Assembly: GCF_043575855.1 (NCBI RefSeq)
Contig: NZ_CP144375.1
Location: 1,984,001 to 2,048,000 of the forward strand
DNA: 64,000 nt
Direction of reading: 5' to 3'
From: Kutzneria buriramensis
GTDB lineage: Bacteria; Actinomycetota; Actinomycetes; Mycobacteriales; Pseudonocardiaceae
Below are positions 42,690 to 50,683 of this stretch, piece by piece. Position 1 is the first letter of the stretch. Each line of letters starts with the position of its first letter. A model generated the notes under the pieces. That model was not told the origin of the DNA. It did not search any database and saw nothing but the letters and a program-made list of their open reading frames with translations. The position numbers and the translations under genes are program-made.

Positions 42690-43286
42690 TCACCGTGGGG
42701 ACAGCACCGCTCGCCAGGCCTGTGCCACCACGTTCGTCAGGTCGAAGGTGGCCCGTTCCAGCACCTCGATCCGCCAGTCGCGGAACGCCTCCCGGATCTC
42801 CCGTTCACTGATCCGGCGCGGTCCCCACTCCCCCGGCTGCTCGTCGCTGAAGCACAGCAGGTGGTATCGGCCGCCGTCGGCGATCGCGTCACCCAGCGAC
42901 GCCACGTACCGCACGCGATCCGCGTCGTCGAAGACGTGGAACAGCGCACTGTCCACAATGGTCTCGAACCGTTGGCCGAGGGCGCCGAGATCCACGGCGT
43001 TCGCCACCTCGAAGCGGGCCGTCAGACCACGTTCGGCCGCCTTGGCCCGGGCGAGCTCGATGGCCTCCGGCGAAGTGTCCACACCGGTCGCCGCCAGCCC
43101 GAGGCTCGCCGCCAGCAGCGCGTGTTCCCCCGTGCCGCAACCGATGTCCAGCACCGCTCCGGTGAACTCGCCGGCATGGGCCTGGATCACCGGCTGCGGC
43201 CGCCCGATGTCCCACGGCGGTCGTTCCGCGTAGTACACGGCGAAGTCCTCGGGGCGGCGCGGCTGTCTGACGGGGTTCTCGGTCAC
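42690..43286 (-). CDS. Class I SAM-dependent methyltransferase
   Basis: A 198-residue methyltransferase: AdoMet motif I is VLDIGCGTGEHALLAA, the acidic end of strand 2 is GVDTSPEAI, and motif post-II is FEVANAVDLG. The substrate is unknown. The GTG start overlaps the stop of the upstream tandem acetyltransferase by 4 bp, so the two form an operon and may modify the same molecule. Confidence 0.88.
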   Translation of the reverse strand: MTENPVRQPRRPEDFAVYYAERPPWDIGRPQPVIQAHAGEFTGAVLDIGCGTGEHALLAASLGLAATGVDTSPEAIELARAKAAERGLTARFEVANAVDLGALGQRFETIVDSALFHVFDDADRVRYVASLGDAIADGGRYHLLCFSDEQPGEWGPRRISEREIREAFRDWRIEVLERATFDLTNVVAQAWRAVLSPR

Positions 43287-44170
43287 GTACCGATGATGCG
43301 TCCCTCGACCGCGCGGCGGTAGATGTTCGATCGGTACACCGTGACGAATCCGAGTCTTTCGTACAGGTCGAATGCCCTTGTCGCACTTGACGTGTTGACC
43401 CCGAGTCCGATCGAAGGCCGCCCCAGCACCGAATTGGCCGCGATGGCGGTGGAGAGCAACGCCGCGGCTACTCCCCGCTTGCGGTGCTCCGGTCGCACCC
43501 CGAGCCACTTCACCCAGCCCTCGTTCGTGTCCTCGGCCGGTGCCGTCGACAGCAGCACGCCGGCGCGCTCGTCATCCGCCTCGGCCACCAGACACTCCTC
43601 GAGGACCAGGCCCGGCGTCGCCGCGTAGTCGACGTCATCGGCGAAGGCGGTGCGCAGAACGTCGTTGCAGGCAGGCAATTCCTCGGCGGTCGCCGCGCGA
43701 ACCCGGTAGCCGGCGGCGGGTTCCGGCCGTTCGTCGCCGGTCAACGGGCGGCTCATGCGCGCCTGCTGGCGTTCCAGCTCGAACCCGGCGCCGGTGAGCA
43801 CCTTGACGTACTGCTCTTCGCTCGGAATCGCCCCCGCCCGGACGATCACCGGCCCCTCGACCCGCTCAGCGATCCCGGCCAGCAGCAGATCGATCAGCAC
43901 CTCCTGCACGGGGGCGTCCTCGCCGGGACGGGCGTAGGCCTCGCAGAACCACCCCGGCATCTCGACGAAACCCCAGCCCACCAACCGGCCTCCGGCGTCC
44001 CGCACCAGCCAGCGGTCGTTGTCCGGCCCGGCCAGCACGCCGGCCACCTCGTGCTCCTCCACGTCCGGATAGCCGAGGGCGGCGATGTCGCTGGCACGGA
44101 CCAGGTCCAGGATCTCCGCCACGTCCGTCGGCGCGGGGCGTTCGGTCCGATATCCGTCGGGAAGTCGCAT
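43283..44170 (-). CDS. Tandem-domain GNAT acetyltransferase (mycothiol-synthase-like layout)
   Basis: A 295-residue protein with two GNAT folds: a degenerate first half (1-150) and an active-looking second half with VKWLGVRPEHRKRGVAAALL and TRAFDLYERLGFVTVYR. The layout resembles mycothiol synthase, but the gene does not match it closely enough to name. ATG 44170 is preferred over a start ten codons upstream because of the MRLPDGY start pattern. It is coupled by GTGA to the downstream methyltransferase. Confidence 0.82.
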   Translation of the reverse strand: MRLPDGYRTERPAPTDVAEILDLVRASDIAALGYPDVEEHEVAGVLAGPDNDRWLVRDAGGRLVGWGFVEMPGWFCEAYARPGEDAPVQEVLIDLLLAGIAERVEGPVIVRAGAIPSEEQYVKVLTGAGFELERQQARMSRPLTGDERPEPAAGYRVRAATAEELPACNDVLRTAFADDVDYAATPGLVLEECLVAEADDERAGVLLSTAPAEDTNEGWVKWLGVRPEHRKRGVAAALLSTAIAANSVLGRPSIGLGVNTSSATRAFDLYERLGFVTVYRSNIYRRAVEGRIIGT

Positions 44171-44219
44171 GCGGCCAGTCAAACCTCGCCCGCTCGCCAC
44201 AGTCCATCCAAATTACCCC

Positions 44220-45113
44220 TTAGGGCAGGCCGCGGACCGCGAACGAGCTGTCAGCGCGCAGGCGGGCGGCGTCCTGGCCGGGCGGCGCACCGAACAGTTC
44301 GCGGTACTCGCGGCTGAACTGGGTGGGGCTGTCGTAGCCGACGAGGTGGCCGACGCCGGCGACGTCGCCGGGGCGCGCGACCAGCAGCGACCGCGCCTCC
44401 TGGAGCCGGATGAGCTTGCGGAACTGGATCGGGCTCATCGTGGTGACCGCGCGGAAGTGCCGGTGGAAGGCGGATTCGCTCATGCCGGCCAGCCGCGCCA
44501 GGTCGGCGACCCTGATCGGCTCGGCGTAGTTCTGCCGGATCCAGCGGATCGCCCGGCCGACCAGGGAGAGCCCGCTGTCGGCGAGCCCAATCTGGCGGAC
44601 CGACGCGCCGTGCGGGCCGGTGAGCAGCCGCCACAGGATCTCCTGCTCGTACAGCGGCGCGAGCACCCGCGCGTCCTCCGGGTGGTCCAGCAGGCGGAGC
44701 AGCCGGAGCACGGCGTCCAGCAACTCCGGTCCGGCCTTGCCGGTCGCGATCGCCGGGGCCGCCCGCCGGTCGGTGGGCGCGGCCAGCAGCAGCGGGGCGA
44801 TGGCGGCCGGGCGCAGCACCATGCCCACGCCCAGCGCCGGAAAATCCCGGCTGACGTCGAAGAAGTGGCCGCTGACCGGGACCTCGGCGCTCACCACCAG
44901 GCAGTCGCCGGCACGGTACTCGTGCACCTCGTCGCCGAGCAGCAAACGCTTGCCACCCTGCGCCAGCACCACCAGCAACGGTTCGGTGAGGTCGTGGTGC
45001 TCCTCAGTACTGTCCACACTGGACACCAGCAGGCCGTCGATCGGCGTTTCCATGCTCGGCCGGGCATGCTTGGCGATCAGCTCGCGGATCTCGTCCAGCA
45101 CCATGCCTCCCAT
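44220..45113 (-). CDS. AraC family transcriptional regulator
   Basis: A 297-residue regulator with an N-terminal AraC_N-type cupin (EPLLVVLAQGGKRLLLGDEV, CLVVSAEVPVSGH) and a C-terminal double HTH (DLARLAGMSESAFHRHFRAV; GHLVGYDSPTQFSREYRELFG). It diverges from an aldo/keto reductase, as is usual for this subgroup, and probably controls it. ATG 45113 is chosen; ATG 45104 is also plausible. Confidence 0.9.
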   Translation of the reverse strand: MGGMVLDEIRELIAKHARPSMETPIDGLLVSSVDSTEEHHDLTEPLLVVLAQGGKRLLLGDEVHEYRAGDCLVVSAEVPVSGHFFDVSRDFPALGVGMVLRPAAIAPLLLAAPTDRRAAPAIATGKAGPELLDAVLRLLRLLDHPEDARVLAPLYEQEILWRLLTGPHGASVRQIGLADSGLSLVGRAIRWIRQNYAEPIRVADLARLAGMSESAFHRHFRAVTTMSPIQFRKLIRLQEARSLLVARPGDVAGVGHLVGYDSPTQFSREYRELFGAPPGQDAARLRADSSFAVRGLP

Positions 45114-45261
45114 GGCAGCACCTGCCGGCCGTCGTGGCAACCCGATCCGGGCGTCAGCGGCAGGATCGGGCAAGAGGTCGGCTGGATCTTTCTACCGCCG
45201 GCGCCGGGTCGCGAGGTTCGATGAAGAGGTCAACGAAACCAGTCATCGGGGAGCCGTTCAC

Positions 45262-46344
45262 ATGCCGCTCGACCACTACGTCACCCTCGGCCGCTCCGGG
45301 CTGCGGGTCAGCCCGTTCGCGCTCGGCGCGATGACCTTCGGCGCCGACCCCGGCTCCGCCGGCTGCGACGTCGAGGAGTCCGAGAAGATCCTGTCCGCCT
45401 ACCTCGACCTGGGCGGGAACTTCATCGACACCGCCAACTTCTACAGCAACGGGCACTCGGAGAAGATCCTCGGCGACTACTTCGCCGCGCGGCCGGGCCG
45501 CCGCCAGCACGTGGTGCTGGCGTCGAAGTTCTTCGGCAACATGTTTCCCGGCGACCCCAACGGCGGCGGCGCCGGCCGGGCGTCGATCATCGCCCAGCTG
45601 CACGAGAGCCTGCGCCGGCTGAACACCGACTACCTGGACCTGTACTGGCTGCACAACTGGGACCGCAACACGCCGATCGAGGAGACCCTGCGCACGCTGG
45701 ACGACCTGGTGCGCGCCGGCAAGATCCGGTACGTCGGCTTCTCGAACACGCCCGCATGGGTGACCGCCCAGGCGCAGACCACCGCGCTGCTGCGAGGCTG
45801 GACGCCGATCATCGCGTTGCAGGTCGAGTACTCGCTGCTGGCGCGGACCGTCGAGGGCGAGCTCGCGCCGCTCGCGCTGGACCAGGGCATGGCGCTGACC
45901 CCGTGGAGCCCGCTGAAGAACGGCTTCCTGTCGGGGAAGTACAGCCGGGGCGCGATGGTGTCCGACTCCGAACGCGTCGCCTACGTCGGCGGTCCCACCG
46001 AGGAGGAGTTCGACGTCATCGAGGCCGTCGCCGGCATCGCCCGTGAACTGGAGACCACCTCCGGCGCCGTGTCGCTGGCCTGGCTTCGCGCCCGTCAGGG
46101 CACCGTGGTGCCGATCGTCGGCGCGCGGCGGGTGGAGCACCTCGTCGACAACCTCGCCGGGCTGCGGATCGAATTGTCGCCCGAGCAGCTCCGTGTGCTG
46201 GACGAGGTTTCCGCGCCGGTGCTCGACTACCCGGCACCGATGCACGGCGCGCAGCGGGCGATGCTCCAGTTCGCCGGGACCACTGTGGACGGTGAGGAGT
46301 CCACGGTGTACCCGCCGCTGCTCGCCACCGACGTCCGCTACTAG
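45262..46344 (+). CDS. Aldo/keto reductase
   Basis: A 360-residue NADPH-dependent reductase. The catalytic Asp/Tyr motif is NFIDTANFYSNGHSE, with Lys in VLASKFFG and His in YWLHNWD; the cofactor end reads VVPIVGARRVEHLVDNL. GGGGAG lies 9 nt before the ATG. It is divergent from the AraC regulator and its TAG interlocks with the stop of the converging SAHH-like gene (CTAG). The substrate is unknown. Confidence 0.9.
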   Translation: MPLDHYVTLGRSGLRVSPFALGAMTFGADPGSAGCDVEESEKILSAYLDLGGNFIDTANFYSNGHSEKILGDYFAARPGRRQHVVLASKFFGNMFPGDPNGGGAGRASIIAQLHESLRRLNTDYLDLYWLHNWDRNTPIEETLRTLDDLVRAGKIRYVGFSNTPAWVTAQAQTTALLRGWTPIIALQVEYSLLARTVEGELAPLALDQGMALTPWSPLKNGFLSGKYSRGAMVSDSERVAYVGGPTEEEFDVIEAVAGIARELETTSGAVSLAWLRARQGTVVPIVGARRVEHLVDNLAGLRIELSPEQLRVLDEVSAPVLDYPAPMHGAQRAMLQFAGTTVDGEESTVYPPLLATDVRY

Positions 46345-47486
46345 TACCGGTCGTCCAGGTAGGCGTTTGCCACCGCCGCGTCGATGTCGGCCGGCACCGG
46401 CACGACACAGCTGGCCGCGTCGACCCGGCCGGTGGCGACGGCCGCCAGACACCTGGTCTGCAAGGCGAATCCGAGATCCATCGACTCGATGGAGTTGCCC
46501 AGGGCCCGCGGGCCGGCGAGGTTGAACATGTGCCCGCGGGCCAGCAGATGGATCCGGCGGCCGTCCGCCAGCTCCAGGGTCGCGAGGTCGTCCTCGTACT
46601 CCTGGACCGCCCCGGCTGCTTCGAGCAGACCGGCAGCTTCGATCTCGAACGGGAAGTGCCCGGCATTGGCCAGGATCACGCCGTCCCGCAGCAGCGGCAG
46701 GTCCGCCGCGGTGAGCACGTCCCGTGCACCGGTGACGGTGATGATCAAGTTCGCGCCGGCGATGGCCTTGTCGCGGGACGGGGTCTCGAAGCCGTCCAGG
46801 TGCGCGCGCAGCCGCGTGACGGGATCGGCCTCGACCACGGTGACCTTCGCGTGCGCACCGCGGAAGTTGTCCGCCACGCCGCGGCCGCACGCGCCGTAGC
46901 CGAACACCGTCACGCGTTCGCCGGTGGTGGCGCGATTCGTCATGCGTAGGAACGATTCCAGCGTGCTCTGCCCGACCGCGCGCTCGTTCTCGGCGAACTG
47001 CTTGATCGGGCTGTCGTTGATCACCAGCACCGGCAGGTTGAGCCGGTCGCGCAGCGGCGCCAGGCGCATCCGGCCCGAGGTGGTCTCCTCGGTGCCGCCG
47101 AGCAGCCCCGGGTACGGGTCGTCGAGGTACTGCGCGAACAGGTCGCCGCCGTTGTCGAGGATCAGGTCGGGCCGCGCCGCCAGCACCTGCCGCTGGTATT
47201 CGCGGTGCTCGTCCTGGTCCTTCGTCGGCTCGCCGATCACCGTGACACCCTCGGCCCACAGCGCTCCGACCGCCGCCGGCTGCGTGGAGTTCAGGTTGCC
47301 CGTCGCCACCACCTGCGCGCCGCCGGCGCGCAGCGTCGTCAGCAGCGCGACCGTCTTGGCCTCGATGTGGATGCCGGTGCCGATCGTCTTGCCCTCGAAC
47401 GGTCGGGTCCGGGCGAATTCGTCGCGGATCGCCCGCAGCAGCCGGCAGTGCTCACGCGTCCAGTCGATCCGGGTAGCCGTCGTCAT
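46341..47486 (-). CDS. Divergent, short S-adenosylhomocysteinase-like protein
   Basis: A 381-residue member of the adenosylhomocysteinase superfamily, shorter than true SAHH (about 430-490). It keeps GGTEETTSGRMRL, ILDNGGDL and the NAD-binding VFGYGACGRGVA, but the VNDS..K..fDN-YG region reads INDSPIKQFAENERAVG and the C-terminal Lys/Tyr tail is missing. It is therefore probably not the housekeeping SAHH; another adenosyl or ribosyl thioether may be its substrate. It diverges from a LacI regulator with a 14-bp palindrome between them. Confidence 0.8.
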   Translation of the reverse strand: MTTATRIDWTREHCRLLRAIRDEFARTRPFEGKTIGTGIHIEAKTVALLTTLRAGGAQVVATGNLNSTQPAAVGALWAEGVTVIGEPTKDQDEHREYQRQVLAARPDLILDNGGDLFAQYLDDPYPGLLGGTEETTSGRMRLAPLRDRLNLPVLVINDSPIKQFAENERAVGQSTLESFLRMTNRATTGERVTVFGYGACGRGVADNFRGAHAKVTVVEADPVTRLRAHLDGFETPSRDKAIAGANLIITVTGARDVLTAADLPLLRDGVILANAGHFPFEIEAAGLLEAAGAVQEYEDDLATLELADGRRIHLLARGHMFNLAGPRALGNSIESMDLGFALQTRCLAAVATGRVDAASCVVPVPADIDAAVANAYLDDRY

Positions 47487-47505
47487 TGGCGAGTCCTCAC
47501 CGTGG

Positions 47506-47519
47506 GTACTACGTAGTAC
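47506..47519. promoter_or_regulatory. LacI-type operator
   Basis: A perfect 14-bp palindrome, GTACTACGTAGTAC, with the central CG typical of LacI-family operators. It lies 20 nt upstream of the SAHH-like gene and 48 nt before the LacI gene, so it can serve both promoters. Confidence 0.75.
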
Positions 47520-47566
47520 GTGGCAAGCTAGCCGCGCCGGGGACGAGCCGTCAAGGGAGGACACGC

Positions 47567-48571
47567 GTGACCAGGCGCAGGTCCGTGACCAGCGTCGATG
47601 TCGCCCGCGCGGCCGGCGTCTCGCAGACGACCGTGTCGCTGGTGTTCTCCGGCCGGGCCGCCGGTCGGGTCTCCGACCGCACCCGCGCGCTGGTCGAGCA
47701 GACCGCCGCCGCCCTCGGCTACGTGCCCAGCGGGCCCGCCCGAGTCCTTCGCGGCGGCCGGCCGCAGGTGCTCGCGCTCGCCGTGCCCGACGTGCGCAAC
47801 CCGTACTTCGGGCGGGTGCTGCTCGGGGCGGAGCAGGCCGCCCGCGACGCCGACATGGCCGTGCTGCTCGTCGACACCGTGTCCGACCGGGACTGGGCCG
47901 ACCGGCTCGTCGAGATGAGCAAGATCGGCATGTTCGCCGGCGCCGTAGTCTACGCCGAGCCCGTCGCCGTCACCTCGCGGCTGGCCGAGGACGTCGACAA
48001 CGTCGTCTTCGTCGAATGCCCCGACCCCGCCGGTCGGTCCGCCGTCGACATCGACATCCCCGCCGCCATGCGCGCCGTCGTCACGCATCTGCACGACCTC
48101 GGCCACCGGCGCATCGGGCATGCCCAGGCCGACATGCACCGGCGCACCTTCCAGCTGCGCGAGCAGTTCCTCACCAGCGAGCTGGCGCGTCACGGCATCC
48201 GCCTGCGCCCCGACTGGCGCTACCGCTCCCCGTTCGACATCGACGAGGCCACCCTCCGCGCCGTCGAATTCCTGCGCCGCACCGACGTGACCGCGCTCTT
48301 CTGCGACGACGACATCCTCGTCGCCGCCCTCTACCGAGCCTGCGCCCGGCTCGACATCGCCGTTCCCACCCAGCTTTCCCTCGTCGGCTTCAACGACGTC
48401 GACCTCGCCCGCTACCTCTCCCCCGAGGCCACCTCCGTCGCCATCCCCGCCGAGGAGCTCGGCCGCCTCGCCGTGCAGGCCCTGCTCGCCGACATGAACG
48501 GCGCCGACCCCACCCAGGTCACCGCTCCGCTCACGCTCACCATCCGCGACTCCACCGCCCGGGCCCGATAA
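47567..48571 (+). CDS. LacI family transcriptional regulator
   Basis: A 334-residue repressor: N-terminal HTH with VTSVDVARAAGVSQTTVSLV, hinge helix GPARVLRGG, and a periplasmic-binding-like sensor domain (LALAVPDVRNPYFGRVL, TALFCDDDILVAALY, LVGFNDVDLARYLSP). The GTG start has AAGGGAGG 6 nt upstream. The palindrome in the divergent gap is its probable site, making the SAHH-like gene its likely target. The ligand may be the substrate of that enzyme. Confidence 0.9.
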   Translation: MTRRRSVTSVDVARAAGVSQTTVSLVFSGRAAGRVSDRTRALVEQTAAALGYVPSGPARVLRGGRPQVLALAVPDVRNPYFGRVLLGAEQAARDADMAVLLVDTVSDRDWADRLVEMSKIGMFAGAVVYAEPVAVTSRLAEDVDNVVFVECPDPAGRSAVDIDIPAAMRAVVTHLHDLGHRRIGHAQADMHRRTFQLREQFLTSELARHGIRLRPDWRYRSPFDIDEATLRAVEFLRRTDVTALFCDDDILVAALYRACARLDIAVPTQLSLVGFNDVDLARYLSPEATSVAIPAEELGRLAVQALLADMNGADPTQVTAPLTLTIRDSTARAR

Positions 48572-48612
48572 TCGCTGTCTGCGGCCGTCTTTCGCGCTTA
48601 CCCTCCCTCGCC

Positions 48613-48903
48613 GTGACGCTTGTCCGCGACGCCCATCCCGAACTCATCGCCGAACTGGCCGAGCTACTGCGGGCCGAGGGCGAATTCTCCCTGGCCGTCT
48701 CCGTGCTGTTCGTCCCGCTCGTCGCCTATTGCGACTGTGGGGACGATTTCTGCCGGAGCATCTACACCGCCGAACACCCGCCCGGCACCCCTTACGGCTA
48801 CGGCCACCGCATGATCGCACTGCTGCCCGAGGAAGGCATGCTCAACATCGACGTCGTCCACGACCGGATCATGCACATCGAGGTCCTGTTCCGGGAGCGG
48901 TGA
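48613..48903 (+). CDS. Conserved-looking small hypothetical protein, 96 aa
   Basis: Reads as a compact soluble protein with CDCGDDFCRSIYTAE (possible metal ligands near residues 39-46), GYGHRMIAL and a C-terminal NIDVVHDRIMHIEVLF strand. I do not know a named family. A TACCCT -10 (48599-48604) ends 8 nt before the GTG start and no Shine-Dalgarno is present, so the mRNA may be leaderless. It follows the LacI gene by 41 bp. Confidence 0.7.
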   Translation: MTLVRDAHPELIAELAELLRAEGEFSLAVSVLFVPLVAYCDCGDDFCRSIYTAEHPPGTPYGYGHRMIALLPEEGMLNIDVVHDRIMHIEVLFRER

Positions 48904-48958
48904 GCGGCCAACAAGCAACCACCGACAATTCCCGCGGGCCAGCGGCACGCTCTACGCT

Positions 48959-49040
48959 ACTGTCTAGACGCAACGTTGCGTCTAGACAGCGAAGGAGTCA
49001 CTGTCTAGACGCAACGTTGCGTCTAGACAGCGAAGGAGTC
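48959..49040 (+). promoter_or_regulatory. Tandemly duplicated 30-bp palindromic operator plus RBS
   Basis: A 41-bp unit occurs twice without a single mismatch (48959-48999 and 49000-49040). Each unit contains a perfect 30-bp palindrome (half CTGTCTAGACGCAAC; copies at 48960-48989 and 49001-49030) and the ribosome-binding site GAAGGAG. The palindrome has the form of a TetR-family operator. A TACGCT -10 (48953-48958) lies just before the first copy. No TetR gene is present in the window. Confidence 0.85.
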
Positions 49041-49043
49041 ACT

Positions 49044-49715
49044 GTGTCCGCCACTGCCCGCCACGCCCTGATCGTCGGAGCCTCCCGAGGGCTGGGTCTC
49101 GCCCTCACCGACGAGTTCCTCCGACGGGGCTGGCACGTCACCGCCACGACCCGGGGCACCGTGCTGCCCGGGAAGGAGCGACTGACGGTCGAATCTCTGG
49201 ACATGACCAGCCCGGCAGAGCTGGCCGGGTTAGCCGAGCGGCTGGCCGACCGTCGGCTGGACCTGTTGTTCGTCAACGCCGCGATCGACCAGGGCGACCT
49301 GCCGATCACGGAGGTCCCGACCGACATGTTCACCGAGGTGATGATCACCAACGCGCTGAGCCCGTTGAGGACGCTGGAAGCCCTGCGCGGACTGGTCGCA
49401 CCGGGCGGAACCGTGGCGGTCATGTCGTCCGAGCAGGGCAGCATCGCCGGCAACACCGAGCCGGGCTACGAGCTGTACAAGGCGAGCAAGGCCGCCCTCA
49501 ACCAGCTGATGCGCAGCTACGCCACGCGCCACGCCGACGACGGCCACACGAAGCTGCTCATCGACCCGGGCCACAACCGGACCCGGCTGGGCGGCCCGGA
49601 CGCCCCGCTCGACCCGGACGAGACCATGCCGCTGGTGGTCGACGTCCTCGAGGCCCAGGCCGGCGCGGACGGCCTCCAGTTCCTGGACCGCTACGGCAAG
49701 ACGGTCCCGTGGTGA
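49044..49715 (+). CDS. Short-chain dehydrogenase/reductase
   Basis: A 223-residue SDR starting at GTG, 5 nt after GAAGGAG. It has the cofactor loop LIVGASRGLGLAL, the strand-4 motif FVNAAID, catalytic Ser in VMSSEQGS and YKASK as YxxxK. It is short at the C-terminus compared with typical 250-residue members, as in the sniffer/C-factor-like subgroup. It is controlled by the duplicated palindromic operator directly upstream and converges on the toroid protein gene with no gap. Confidence 0.88.
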   Translation: MSATARHALIVGASRGLGLALTDEFLRRGWHVTATTRGTVLPGKERLTVESLDMTSPAELAGLAERLADRRLDLLFVNAAIDQGDLPITEVPTDMFTEVMITNALSPLRTLEALRGLVAPGGTVAVMSSEQGSIAGNTEPGYELYKASKAALNQLMRSYATRHADDGHTKLLIDPGHNRTRLGGPDAPLDPDETMPLVVDVLEAQAGADGLQFLDRYGKTVPW

Positions 49716-50579
49716 TCAGCGGCCGTTCAAGCGGAGCGTCGTGACGGCGCGGACAGTCGCGTAACCCCGCCATTCCATTGCGGCCGCCGGGGAGTAGCTG
49801 GAGAAGTCGACGGCCCAGCCGCCGTCGGGTTGTTGGCCGTTCGCGACACGGTCGAGGTCGGCGACGACGGCGTCCGGATCGAGCAGACCGCGCACCGGAC
49901 GGCCGGGTTCGGGCGCGAAGTCGAGCAGGTGCAGCGTTTCGCCCTCGGCACCGCCGACGACGGGCATCGCCCCGTCCGCGGGCACGAAGCGGCCGAGGTG
50001 ACGCAGCAGCTCGTGCGCCTCGGGATGGGTGTCCGTGGCGGCGTCGAGGAGCTGGAGGGCGAACGACAGGACATACGCGAACGGGGGCTCGTTCATGTCC
50101 TGGATCGCCCCGAAGCAGTACTTCGTCGCTGTCGCGAGCCAAGGGTGATTCCTCGCGCGCTCGTCCCGGCGAGCAACCCGATGCGCCTGGGCGGCAACGG
50201 CTGCGGTGATCTGCAACGAGGACGTGTGCGGGTCGGCCTGAACCCAGAACGGTGCGCACGCGGTGGGATCGGCGACGGGCAGCGCGAACGGCAACCCGCC
50301 GTCGTCCAGGGTGATCGAGAGGAGCCAGTCGAGCAGGGCGACGGTGTGGGGTGAAGCCGAAGCGTCCGCGATCGCCTCCAACGCGTGCAGCGCACCGCCG
50401 GGTTGGCTCTCGGGCGCGCGGAGATCGGGTTCGAGACCCCACCCGTAACCGCCGTCCGCATTGCAGTACGCGTCGACCGCCGCCAGCACACCGGCACTGT
50501 CCGAAGCGAATCGCCGGCGGTCGAGGATGCGCGCGTGGGCCGCCATGAACGATGTGGCGCGGCCGAGGTCGAAGGTCAT
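49716..50579 (-). CDS. Alpha/alpha-toroid (terpene-cyclase/prenyltransferase-like) protein
   Basis: A 287-residue soluble protein. QW-like repeats of squalene-cyclase type are visible: NADGGYGWGLEPDLR near the N-terminus, PHTSSLQITAAVAAQAHR in the middle, and GQQPDGGWAVDFSSYSP near the end. No DxDD or DDxxD catalytic motif is present, so it is probably not an active cyclase. Homologous proteins are widespread in actinobacteria without known function. ATG 50579 is chosen; an upstream in-frame start adds 17 residues. Confidence 0.75.
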   Translation of the reverse strand: MTFDLGRATSFMAAHARILDRRRFASDSAGVLAAVDAYCNADGGYGWGLEPDLRAPESQPGGALHALEAIADASASPHTVALLDWLLSITLDDGGLPFALPVADPTACAPFWVQADPHTSSLQITAAVAAQAHRVARRDERARNHPWLATATKYCFGAIQDMNEPPFAYVLSFALQLLDAATDTHPEAHELLRHLGRFVPADGAMPVVGGAEGETLHLLDFAPEPGRPVRGLLDPDAVVADLDRVANGQQPDGGWAVDFSSYSPAAAMEWRGYATVRAVTTLRLNGR

Positions 50580-50631
50580 ACATGCACCCTGCCACGGCCG
50601 CGCCCGCGCCGTATTGAAGGATTCGGACACC

Positions 50632-50676
50632 GTGGCGGCGCCGTGTCAGGGCCGTGTCAGCCGCCCCGCTGACAGT
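50632..50676 (+). promoter_or_regulatory. SARP-type repeats and promoter of the ABC exporter
   Basis: GTGTCAG occurs at 50643-50649 and 50654-50660, an exact 11-bp period; a weaker GTGGCGG precedes at 50632-50638. The last repeat ends 10 bp before a -10-like GACAGT (50671-50676), which is 7 nt from the ATG at 50684, so the transcript may be leaderless. This is the layout of SARP-activated promoters, and it is matched at 55474-55518. Confidence 0.75.
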
Positions 50677-50683
50677 GGTTCCC

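Noticed and set aside
48959..49040. Tandem repeat as a CRISPR or insertion-sequence end
   Set aside because: There are only two adjacent units without spacers, and no transposase or Cas gene. The palindrome plus ribosome-binding site in each unit fits an operator duplication.
49716..50579. Toroid protein as a terpene cyclase
   Set aside because: The repeat fold is visible but no DxDD or DDxxD catalytic motif is present and it is half the usual length.
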